From positions 1-24,605 of IMG/VR virus record IMGVR_UViG_3300030388_001521: a stretch of 24,605 nt of DNA. One strand, given 5' to 3'. This document shows positions 1 to 7,821 of the stretch, piece after piece. The translations under genes were made by a program, and so were the position numbers. The DNA is from a virus. The notes below the pieces were generated by a model. That model was not told where the DNA came from and searched no databases. It saw only the letters and a list, made by a program, of their open reading frames with translations. Position 1 is the first letter of the stretch; every line of letters starts with the position of its first letter.

Positions 1-1
1 A

Positions 2-70
2 TCCTCTTATACTAATGTAGCTCCTCTTTTGGCTCCCCCAATGGCTGTGGGCATTATTCAACTAGCTTAA
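2..70 (+). CDS. C-terminal end of an upstream gene (partial)
   Basis: Frame 2 is open from the window edge and ends at TAA 68-70. It encodes 22 residues ending in MAVGIIQLA, rich in Ala, Pro and hydrophobic residues. The other two forward frames contain stops close to the edge. It sits just before a terminator and upstream of the ring-protein genes, where crAss-like and related phages usually carry capsid or head-completion genes. A capsid-module protein is therefore plausible, but this is inferred from position only; too little sequence is present to recognise a family. Confidence 0.5.
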   Translation, partial: SSYTNVAPLLAPPMAVGIIQLA

Positions 71-94
71 TATTAGCTAATAACTTAATTATCT

Positions 95-131
95 AAAGAG
101 GGGTCAACAAAAATTGACCTCTTTTTTTTTT
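95..131 (+). terminator. Rho-independent terminator closing the upstream gene
   Basis: The arm AAAGAGGGGTCAA (95-107) pairs with TTGACCTCTTT (114-124), leaving a two-base GG bulge and a CAAAAA loop (108-113). A run of eleven T follows (122-132). It lies 24 bases after the stop of the upstream gene, and its 3' arm supplies the -33 part of the next promoter. Confidence 0.8.
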
Positions 132-142
132 ACTTATCTTTG
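113..142 (+). promoter_or_regulatory. Bacteroidetes-type promoter for the structural block
   Basis: ATTG at 113-116 and TATCTTTG at 135-142 are separated by 18 bases. This fits the Bacteroidetes primary sigma pattern (TTTG or TTG near -33, TAnnTTTG near -7). Transcription would start at about 147-150, shortly before the ATG at 158. The upstream element is inside the descending arm of the terminator, so the sites that end one transcript and begin the next are physically overlapped. Confidence 0.7.
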
Positions 143-157
143 TTTAAAAGAATAACA

Positions 158-1366
158 ATGATAAATTCTGTACGGAATACAGTTTTAGCAATAATTAATA
201 AAAACAATTACGGGTATTTATCTCCTAATGATTTTAACCTCTTTGCTAAACAAGCACAATTAGATTTGTTTGATGAATATTTTTTTCAATATAACCAGCA
301 AATAAATGACGAAAATTCTAGGATGTCAGGAACTGGGTATGCAGATTTAAAGAAAGGGTATGAAGAGGTAATAGACACTTTTTCTTCAACAGGAAGTCTA
401 GCTCAAACATACACCAGTCAGACTATCGTTGCGTCAGGAACAACAACTGCAATAGGAGGAGGGAATAGTCAAATTATAGATGCTACAGCAAATTTTACTG
501 CCGAAATGGTTGGTGATATAGTTTCAATAACTATAAACAATGTAGTGTCAAAAGTTTGTGTAACCGCATTTGTTTCAACAACAACAATAACAACTGAGTC
601 AACTGCTATAACAACTTTTAGTAATACTTATAAAATATCTAAAATTACTGATGCACCTCAAGGTGTTAACAATGCATATATACTACCAAGCACACCTACC
701 ACGGGGTTTGATTATTACTTATTAAATAAGCTTTTGGTATATAGTTCGATAACAGCAACAGGAACAACAACAAGTTTTGTTACAGCTGGCAATCAAATAA
801 TAGATACAGGCGCTGCGTTTACCTCTTCTTTAGTGGGAGATAAAGTTTCTTTTATACTTAACAACAATGTTGTAACCACTGCGTTAATTATTGGTTTTAC
901 AAACGCCTCTACCATAACAATTGATTCTACAAGTATTATTTATTCTTGTATATCTTATTCAATATATAAAGAATCTAATCTTAATAATGAAGCGGAGCTT
1001 GTTAATAATAGTAAAATAACTATGTTAAATAATTCTTTACTTACAGCTCCAAATTTAACCTATCCAGCTTACACGCAAGAGGCAAACAATATTAGTTTGC
1101 ACCCCATAACTATATCCACTATGGGACAAGTGATTGCTCAATACATAAGATATCCGAAAGATCCGAATTGGACCTTCACAACTATATCTAACGGAGATCC
1201 TATATTTGATCAAAGTCAACCGGATTATCAAGATTTTGAATTGCCTTTAGATGACGGAAACGATTTGGTTTCAAAAATATTGCAGTACGCAGGAATATCA
1301 ATTAGAGAAGGGGATGTATTTAAATTTGGTCAAGTTGAAGAACAAACTCAAAATCAAGAACAATAA
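158..1366 (+). CDS. Ring / tail-adaptor-like virion protein with two inserted beta modules
   Basis: The protein is 402 residues from the ATG at 158. The TTG at 140 is in frame but lies inside the -7 promoter element, so a transcript from that promoter would not contain it. The N-terminus (KNNYGYLSP, then DFNLFAKQAQLDLFDEYF) and the C-terminal part (QVIAQYIRYPKDPNW to LQYAGISIREGDV) resemble structural proteins of Bacteroidetes podoviruses, probably a ring or tail-adaptor protein under the portal. Residues about 91-162 and 199-271 are two copies of a roughly 72-residue Thr/Ser-rich beta module that separates the conserved ends. The next gene starts 2 bases after its stop, so the two are surely co-transcribed. 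The structural role is confident; the exact position in the virion is inferred. Confidence 0.75.
   Translation: MINSVRNTVLAIINKNNYGYLSPNDFNLFAKQAQLDLFDEYFFQYNQQINDENSRMSGTGYADLKKGYEEVIDTFSSTGSLAQTYTSQTIVASGTTTAIGGGNSQIIDATANFTAEMVGDIVSITINNVVSKVCVTAFVSTTTITTESTAITTFSNTYKISKITDAPQGVNNAYILPSTPTTGFDYYLLNKLLVYSSITATGTTTSFVTAGNQIIDTGAAFTSSLVGDKVSFILNNNVVTTALIIGFTNASTITIDSTSIIYSCISYSIYKESNLNNEAELVNNSKITMLNNSLLTAPNLTYPAYTQEANNISLHPITISTMGQVIAQYIRYPKDPNWTFTTISNGDPIFDQSQPDYQDFELPLDDGNDLVSKILQYAGISIREGDVFKFGQVEEQTQNQEQ
428..970 (+). repeat. Two degenerate protein-coding repeats (428-643 and 752-970)
   Basis: Both copies follow the pattern GTTT, a short linker, GN-x-QIID, A-x-FT, VGD-x-VS, NN-x-V, TIT-x-x-ST, ending Y-x-I-x-K. 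The first spans bases 428-643 and the second 752-970, with about 36 codons between them. The pattern (xxAxFTxxxVGDxV) resembles a small beta domain seen repeatedly in marine phage structural proteins. Divergence between copies is large, so this is an old duplication or two separate acquisitions rather than a recent copy. Confidence 0.8.
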
Positions 1367-1368
1367 TT

Positions 1369-2283
1369 ATGGCTTACATAGATCAAAAAAAATATTATAC
1401 TAATAACAGTGTCACCCCAACAGATTTAAATTGGGGCTCTTATCAGTATGTTAGTTTAACAGATATTGTCAATAATTTTCTTTTAATGTTTGATGGGAAT
1501 CATTCTTTAGTGAACAATGAAGAGAGGTTTAAGATTTTGTTTCATGCTAAAAGAGGTATACAGGAATTAAACTATGACGCCTTTAAAGAAATTAAATCAT
1601 TACAACTTACTGTATATTCTGATTTACGCTTTGTATTGCCTTCTGATTATGTAAACTGGGTTCGTATTTCTTTATTTAAAAATAATACCATCCGACCTCT
1701 ATTAGAAAATATACAAGTTCAGTCTGCACTTTCTTATGTACAAACCGCAACAGCTGATTTTACATATGACGTATCTGACAATGTAAATCTTCAAACTTCA
1801 ACTTTAGATTCTTCTAGAACAGATGGATCGTTAAATAGTATTTACTTAAACCAGGCTAATTTAGACCAAGATAATAATCCGCCTTATAATGAAGATTTTT
1901 ACACTACAAATATAGGGGCTCGCTATGGTTTAAATACTGAAACCGCAAACATAAATCCTACGTTTACTATAGATAAAAAAGCAGGAGTCATAAATTTTAA
2001 TTCTACTATGGCAAATGAGCAGTGCATTTTAGAATACATATCAGATGGTATGGAGGGGGGAGATGATTCTTTAATAACGCTAAATAAATTATTTGAAGAT
2101 TATATTTATGCTTATATTAAATACGCCATATTAAACAGTAAATTTGGAGTACAAGAGTATATAGTAAATAGAGCAAGAAAAGATAAAACAGCATTGCTAC
2201 GTAATGCAAAAATACGTTTAAGTAATATTCATCCTGGAAGATTGTTAATGAATATGAGGGGTCAAAACAAGTGGATAAAATAA
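1369..2283 (+). CDS. Ring / tail-tube-like virion protein
   Basis: The protein is 304 residues. The start is fixed by the 2-base gap after the preceding stop and by the conserved N-terminal region (YQYVSLTDIVNNFLLMF, then FHAKRGIQELNYD). The middle has SDLRFVLPSDYVNWVRISLF, and the C-terminal end has ARKDKTALLRNAKIRLSN followed by RGQNKWIK. This arrangement is familiar from podovirus-type phages of Bacteroidetes, where the protein is annotated as a structural or tail tubular protein and probably forms one ring of the portal-tail assembly. There are no enzyme motifs or membrane segments. It is followed one base later by the stabilisation protein gene, in an operon with no visible promoter of its own. 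Assignment to a specific ring is inference. Confidence 0.75.
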   Translation: MAYIDQKKYYTNNSVTPTDLNWGSYQYVSLTDIVNNFLLMFDGNHSLVNNEERFKILFHAKRGIQELNYDAFKEIKSLQLTVYSDLRFVLPSDYVNWVRISLFKNNTIRPLLENIQVQSALSYVQTATADFTYDVSDNVNLQTSTLDSSRTDGSLNSIYLNQANLDQDNNPPYNEDFYTTNIGARYGLNTETANINPTFTIDKKAGVINFNSTMANEQCILEYISDGMEGGDDSLITLNKLFEDYIYAYIKYAILNSKFGVQEYIVNRARKDKTALLRNAKIRLSNIHPGRLLMNMRGQNKWIK

Positions 2284-2284
2284 A

Positions 2285-3322
2285 ATGGCAAGAACGCAAA
2301 GGAATTTTATTGCTGGTCGGATGAATAAAAGCCTTGACGAAAGGCTTATACCAAATGGCGAATATGAAGACGCACTCAATGTAAGGTTGGGGTCTACCGA
2401 AGCGTCAGAAATTGGATCTGTAGAAAACTCAAAAGGAAATACAAGACTCACTGAGTTATTTTTTTTAGATCAAACTGCTTTAAGTACTAGCGCAAGAGCT
2501 ATAGGGGTTTACGAAGATAGTGCTAACGAAACAATATATTGGTTTGTACACGACCCATCTTTTACTTTGTCGGATACAGGGAAATGTGATATGATTTGTT
2601 CTTTTAACACTACTACGGCTCAAGTAACGTACCATGTAGTAAGTACCGATGATGGAACAGGGATATTGACAACGTTAAATTTTAATCCTATAAATTTAAT
2701 TACCGCTGCTGATATGGCGGGAGACTTGTTATTTTTTACTGATAATTTTAATCCTCCTCGTTTTATAAATATTAAAAACAATTATGCAGAGCCGTTATTA
2801 AATGGATTACCTCCTGTAACTCAAACAGGATTATGGAGATTTAAAGCAGGTAAATTTGTTTTAGGCGTATCTACATTTTTAGGATTTCATCAAGGGACTA
2901 TTGAAGGTTGTCCTGTACCACTCGCCCCTTTTGGTCAGGGAGTGGCACCAACAACAACACAAATATTATTACCGGGAATAGATTGTTATACATCTGGAAC
3001 GACACAATATACAAAAGGATATGGCATACAGGGTATTAATTCAGCCCAGGGTTTAGCGCTTACGCAGTTTTCAACAGAATTAAGCACTGGTGTAACAACG
3101 ATAAGCCTAATTAACACAAACACAATAGGAAATCCTGGGGCATCAGGAATATCTGGTACTATTGTAGGAGATGACGGAACTTCAGGAACTTGGTCAGGAT
3201 CATATGTGATAGGCACTTCGTATGCTGATGGGAACTTTGATCCACAACAACCTGAATCAACAGGAACAGTAAGTTTAACTGGAATAACATTAACGGAAAA
3301 CGTAACTTATACTATATCATAA
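2285..3322 (+). CDS. Tail stabilisation / muzzle protein, N-terminal part (split gene)
   Basis: The protein is 345 residues. Residues 1-55 (MARTQRNFIAGRMNKSLDER, then LIPNGEYEDALNVRLGSTE) are the hallmark N-terminus of the large tail stabilisation protein of crAss-like and related Bacteroidetes phages. The match continues through residue about 168 (FTDNFNPPRFINIKNNY). In the usual single-chain protein this leads directly to a segment like IDQFSAESIMVIKKPP, which here appears only at residue 5 of the next gene. Residues about 170-345 are a Thr/Ser/Gly-rich, probably beta-structured stretch that I do not recognise, ending in TAA at 3320-3322. The TAA overlaps the ATG of the next gene by one base (TAATG), a typical arrangement for translational coupling. 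The family call is confident; the insertion reading is inference from remembered family architecture. Confidence 0.75.
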   Translation: MARTQRNFIAGRMNKSLDERLIPNGEYEDALNVRLGSTEASEIGSVENSKGNTRLTELFFLDQTALSTSARAIGVYEDSANETIYWFVHDPSFTLSDTGKCDMICSFNTTTAQVTYHVVSTDDGTGILTTLNFNPINLITAADMAGDLLFFTDNFNPPRFINIKNNYAEPLLNGLPPVTQTGLWRFKAGKFVLGVSTFLGFHQGTIEGCPVPLAPFGQGVAPTTTQILLPGIDCYTSGTTQYTKGYGIQGINSAQGLALTQFSTELSTGVTTISLINTNTIGNPGASGISGTIVGDDGTSGTWSGSYVIGTSYADGNFDPQQPESTGTVSLTGITLTENVTYTIS

Positions 3323-6300
3323 TGGCTTCATATATAGATCAATTTTCCGCAGAGTCAATAATGGTAATTAAAAAACCACCGGCGGCGGCGCCTTCTATTG
3401 TTCCTTTTATCACGGCAACTAAAAATAATTTCGTAGAAGAAAGGTTTATTTGCTTTGGCTATAGATACCAGTATGCAGATGGAGAGTTTTCTGCAACCTC
3501 TCAATTTAGCGAGCCGGCTTTTACGTCCGGGACTTTTAGGTTTAGCACGGGAAGCTTTCTTAATGAAGGAATGCTAAATACTACAAACGCTACTCGAATA
3601 ACATATAACACTGGGGGACCTTTAGTAAAATCAATTGAAATACTATTTAAGGAGCTTACTGATCCTACTATTAAAATTATCGAAAGCTTAAATAAAATAG
3701 ATTTAGGGTTAGGTAATAACGCTTTAGCTGTTTATACTTTTAATAATCAAAAAATATTTAGCGTTCTACCCGAGTATGAAATATTAAGAGCCTATGACAA
3801 CGTACCTCTAGTTGCGAAAGCTCAAACATTAATGGGAAACCGTATGGTATACGGTAACTACGTAGAGGGTTATGATTTAGTAGATCGATTTAATAATGCA
3901 GTACAGTTTAACTATTCAGCAGATCATAAAGTAGAGGAAATAGGGTTAACAAGTTTAGTCAGCTCAAGAGTAGATGGTACTTACCTTTTAGGTAGTAGTG
4001 TTACTATACCTCAATCTAAATTAGAAATGATATTAAATCCTTTAGACTTGGTACAAGGATCGTCACTTCAAATTACCGTACAGCTTCAACATTATTCTTT
4101 TGCCGGGCAAGCTCCCTTTCCTACGGAAACAACTATAGCAACGACAATTAATTTTAACTATACTCTTCCTCAAGCTTTTTCTTCTGTTTACGCTTTATCA
4201 CAAAGCTCAGACTTTGTGGCTAAAATAGGAACATCAGCAAATATACAAACTGTAGCTAACGCTTGTAATGGAGCAACTTTTACAGATATATTTAATTGTT
4301 CTATTCCTGCTCAACTTGATTCTTTTATAAAAAACGCTAGTGGAATAAGCGCTATAAACCAGCCCATAGCTATAACATCTGCACCTAATTCAAACGCAAT
4401 TACACTACAATTCCCAGTTATGCAGTTTGTTGATAATGTGATTACGCCAACACAAACATTTTATGAGTACTACACCTTAACTTTTGATAGTATAGAATAC
4501 ACGAAAGTTTCAAACAATTATTCTTTGCATAGTAACCGGGGTTATGAAGTTGGAATAGTATACATGGATGAATTTAACAGAGCGTCTACTGCTTTAGTAA
4601 GTCCTTTTAATACTGTTCATATTTCATGTGGAGATTCGGCATTCAAAAACTCCATACAAGTAACGATCCCTGGAGGAAGTGTAACTCCTGCTCAAATAGC
4701 TCCATTCTGGGCAAAGAGATATAAGTTTGTTATTAAAGCTGATAGAGATTCTTATAACACAATATATACAAATATTTACTTTGAAGACCCTGATGGAAAT
4801 GTTGTTTATTTTTTACTTGAGGGAGAAAATATAAAAAAAGTAGAAGAGGGAGATAGGTTGATTGTTAAAAGAGATACAACTGGTCCGAGGCAAAATTGTA
4901 CTTTTACAACAGTTTTAGAAAAAACCACGCAACCACCAAATTTAAAAATTCAAGATCCTTTACAACCAGCTGATCCTGACGCTTTAATTGTTATTCCGTC
5001 AGGTGTGTACATGAAATTAAATCCAAATAATTTTATAGTAAACAATGAAGAAACAGCCGGAGGCAATATAGTAGAAGGGCCTCTAATAACAGTAATAGCA
5101 AGATCGGCAGGGACTTATGGAGTTGCAGCTGCTGCTATAACCGTACCAAATCCAGTGGGAGCGGGAGCTACCCGAAATATTGATTATACCGTCCCTGCTG
5201 GGAGTATAGTTAAAATTGAATATTCTACCCGAAGAAATGGTAAGAATAATAAAATGGAGCAGTTGGCGTATGATTTAACATTAGAACTAGAATCTACAAA
5301 AGACTACGATAACTTCAAAGATTTTTTTGATGGCGACAACGTATCTTCTTTACTAGACACTGGTGAGTCTTGTAATGGATGGCCAAGAAATTCCTGTAAT
5401 TTCAGCACCTATTTAACTTCTTATGACAACACATATGAATCACCTCCTACTACAGGAGCTCCAAAAACTATAATTAGACCAGGTGACCCGCAAATAAATG
5501 CCGCATTTGGAACATTATTTTTTAGGTTTTATGAGGACACGAGTAATGGAGTAAAATACCTAATGGCTACAGGCGCAGAGTCTGCGGGAAATGGTGTAAA
5601 TCAAAAAACGTTTACCACTTTAAGGATAGAAGTTGTTAGAGCAGAAACAGCTATAGTATTTGAAACTTTACCACTAGATGCATTGCCAGACGTGTGGTAC
5701 GAGAACAATTTATCTTTACCTATTGATAGTCAAGGGCAGCATGAAGGAAATGTTCAGAATCAAATTATCGACTTTCAAAACACCGGAACCATTACACCTC
5801 AAGCCGCTATTATTGACACAGGGTTTTCTAATTGTATTGCTTTTGGAAACGGTATTGAAAGTTATAAAATTAGAGATTCCATTAACGCAAAAACATTAAA
5901 CTTTGGAAATAGAGCAACTACGACTTCCGCTCGTCTATATAAAAAAGCTCATAGATTTGCGGACTTGACATACAGTGGCATATTCAATGATGAGTCAAAC
6001 GTAAATAAGCTAAATGAATTCAATGTAGGATTACTAAACTTCAAGCCGCTTGAAGACTTATACGGCCCTATAGAAAGGCTTCACGCTAGGCGAACAGATA
6101 TTTTAACCTTGCAAGAGGACAAGATATCCTACGTTCTGCAAGGAAAAGATATTTTAACTGACGCTTCAGGAGGCGGCGCACTAACCTCTGTACCTACCGT
6201 TTTGGGTCAACAGATTGCAAGAGACGAAGAGTTTGGGATAAGTAATAATCCTGAAAGTTTTGCTGTATATGGAGCAGACAAATTTTTTACTGATGCAAAA

Positions 6301-7809
6301 AGAGGCGCGGTTTTAAGATTGCGTGGAGGAGAGTCTGGTCCAGAAGCGTTATCCGTTATATCAGAATCGGGTATGAGAGGATGGTTTAGAGACTTCTTTA
6401 TTGACACAATAGGCAATCAGAAGCTTGGAGGTTATGATCCTTATATGAATGAATTCGTATTGGCCTCTAATGCCGAAAACATTCCTGGATTTACAAATTG
6501 TTTACCTTGTGGATTAACTGAAAATGTGTATGTAAACCCAGGACAAGAAACAATATATTGTGTTAACGTTACTCAAGAAATTGGAACTGTAGCAATAAAC
6601 TATGTTATACCAAACGCTGTAGACGACAATATTATTACAGAAATTAACACCCCTACCACAGGCACAGGGTTACAACAAATTGTTACTCAACAAGATCTTC
6701 CTATTGTTACTGAAGAAACAAACACTGGTATTGGGTATACAATTGAAGCTATCTACAATAACGTATCTTACACTACGGGATTAGTTTTTGTTAGCGGTAC
6801 GCTGTTTGTAAACAAAAACATTGTTGATGCTACGCAAGTAATATTAAGGATAACAACAGACTCACTTTCTCCCGATACGATACAAGTAACGACAGAGTGT
6901 CCAGCAGAAAACCTATTGACAATATATAATATAGCAATAACGAGTAGTAACGAAGCCGGTCAGTTTATTCATAATCAATATTCATGGACTGATAATACTT
7001 TTACCTCCCCACCTCATTCAAAACAAATAACATTTTCCTCCGACACGTCGTCTAATCCTATTGTTTCACAATATGACACAGTAATAGGACCACTGGGCTC
7101 AGGAATAATACCTAATGAAGGGGCATTAGTAAATATTATTAGTAATAAGATAGATACCGACAATTATGTCTTTGACGCAACAACAAATAAATTTAGGTAT
7201 TTACGAACAAACACTTTATATAACAACATATCATTTGATATTGTATCGTTATTAGGAGCTTCTGCAATAGCAACTCCTATTGTTACGACGGGAGATAAAC
7301 ACTCAGCTCAATTTGCAATGCCAAATAATACAGGTGACAAATTGTATTTAATATGGGACTACAGAAAGCCAACACAGGTTTTATTAAACGTAGACAACAC
7401 CGCATACAACGCTTGTTGTAACAACGTGCCAGTTGGACCAGTAATTCAATGTAATGTCGGGACAGGTTTTAGTGGAGGAATAGCATATCCAGACACACAA
7501 GTTATTGAATTAGGCTCAACAACAGGCGTAGTAACCCTAACCTTTCAAGCGTTTAGTGTTCCGGATAGATTTACATTAGAGTTTGATGGTGTGGTAGTTC
7601 TGGACACAGGATATAGAGGAAGCACTGCTAATCAAGGTTTATTAAATAGCGCATTAGCAGCTCTAGGAGCGCCAGCTGCAACAATAACATCACCTGGAAA
7701 CGGAACAGCAACTTTTAATAAAACAACAACAACGCAGACGGCAGTGTTAAAAGTTTATGCACCAATAGCATCTACAGCATGGAATGCTACAGTAAGTTGC
7801 CCAGTATAA
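3322..7809 (+). CDS. Tail stabilisation / muzzle protein, main body (split gene)
   Basis: The protein is 1495 residues. It begins MASYIDQFSAESIMVIKKPP and continues with family landmarks: ERFICFGYRYQYADGEFSA (about 40-60), MGNRMVYGNYVEGYDLVD (about 170-190), and HARRTDILTLQEDKISYV near 921-938. The C-terminal third is beta-rich and ends in an Ala/Thr-rich domain (VPDRFTLEFDGVVVLDTGYR to AWNATVSCPV). This is the body of the large tail stabilisation protein, thought to form the outer collar or muzzle of the short tail. Its start lacks the family N-terminus, which is in the preceding gene one frame away. No other in-frame start upstream gives the missing part. Together the two chains are 1840 residues and presumably assemble as a two-piece protein. 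No signal peptide, protease or hydrolase motif is visible. Confidence 0.8.
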   Translation: MASYIDQFSAESIMVIKKPPAAAPSIVPFITATKNNFVEERFICFGYRYQYADGEFSATSQFSEPAFTSGTFRFSTGSFLNEGMLNTTNATRITYNTGGPLVKSIEILFKELTDPTIKIIESLNKIDLGLGNNALAVYTFNNQKIFSVLPEYEILRAYDNVPLVAKAQTLMGNRMVYGNYVEGYDLVDRFNNAVQFNYSADHKVEEIGLTSLVSSRVDGTYLLGSSVTIPQSKLEMILNPLDLVQGSSLQITVQLQHYSFAGQAPFPTETTIATTINFNYTLPQAFSSVYALSQSSDFVAKIGTSANIQTVANACNGATFTDIFNCSIPAQLDSFIKNASGISAINQPIAITSAPNSNAITLQFPVMQFVDNVITPTQTFYEYYTLTFDSIEYTKVSNNYSLHSNRGYEVGIVYMDEFNRASTALVSPFNTVHISCGDSAFKNSIQVTIPGGSVTPAQIAPFWAKRYKFVIKADRDSYNTIYTNIYFEDPDGNVVYFLLEGENIKKVEEGDRLIVKRDTTGPRQNCTFTTVLEKTTQPPNLKIQDPLQPADPDALIVIPSGVYMKLNPNNFIVNNEETAGGNIVEGPLITVIARSAGTYGVAAAAITVPNPVGAGATRNIDYTVPAGSIVKIEYSTRRNGKNNKMEQLAYDLTLELESTKDYDNFKDFFDGDNVSSLLDTGESCNGWPRNSCNFSTYLTSYDNTYESPPTTGAPKTIIRPGDPQINAAFGTLFFRFYEDTSNGVKYLMATGAESAGNGVNQKTFTTLRIEVVRAETAIVFETLPLDALPDVWYENNLSLPIDSQGQHEGNVQNQIIDFQNTGTITPQAAIIDTGFSNCIAFGNGIESYKIRDSINAKTLNFGNRATTTSARLYKKAHRFADLTYSGIFNDESNVNKLNEFNVGLLNFKPLEDLYGPIERLHARRTDILTLQEDKISYVLQGKDILTDASGGGALTSVPTVLGQQIARDEEFGISNNPESFAVYGADKFFTDAKRGAVLRLRGGESGPEALSVISESGMRGWFRDFFIDTIGNQKLGGYDPYMNEFVLASNAENIPGFTNCLPCGLTENVYVNPGQETIYCVNVTQEIGTVAINYVIPNAVDDNIITEINTPTTGTGLQQIVTQQDLPIVTEETNTGIGYTIEAIYNNVSYTTGLVFVSGTLFVNKNIVDATQVILRITTDSLSPDTIQVTTECPAENLLTIYNIAITSSNEAGQFIHNQYSWTDNTFTSPPHSKQITFSSDTSSNPIVSQYDTVIGPLGSGIIPNEGALVNIISNKIDTDNYVFDATTNKFRYLRTNTLYNNISFDIVSLLGASAIATPIVTTGDKHSAQFAMPNNTGDKLYLIWDYRKPTQVLLNVDNTAYNACCNNVPVGPVIQCNVGTGFSGGIAYPDTQVIELGSTTGVVTLTFQAFSVPDRFTLEFDGVVVLDTGYRGSTANQGLLNSALAALGAPAATITSPGNGTATFNKTTTTQTAVLKVYAPIASTAWNATVSCPV

Positions 7810-7821
7810 AATAAAAAAATT

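Noticed and set aside
62-80. TAGCT/AGCTA inverted repeat as an operator
   Set aside because: The arms are five bases, A/T-rich and overlap the stop of the upstream gene, about 35 bases above the promoter; this is too weak to support.
2790-3320. Intein or group I intron within the muzzle gene
   Set aside because: The insert is a continuous open frame with no intein splice-block residues or endonuclease motifs, and the chain ends in a stop rather than rejoining in frame.
3256-3322. Programmed -1 frameshift joining the two muzzle genes
   Set aside because: The downstream frame is open from 3256, so a shift is possible in principle, but no slippery heptamer is present. TAATG re-initiation explains the arrangement more simply.
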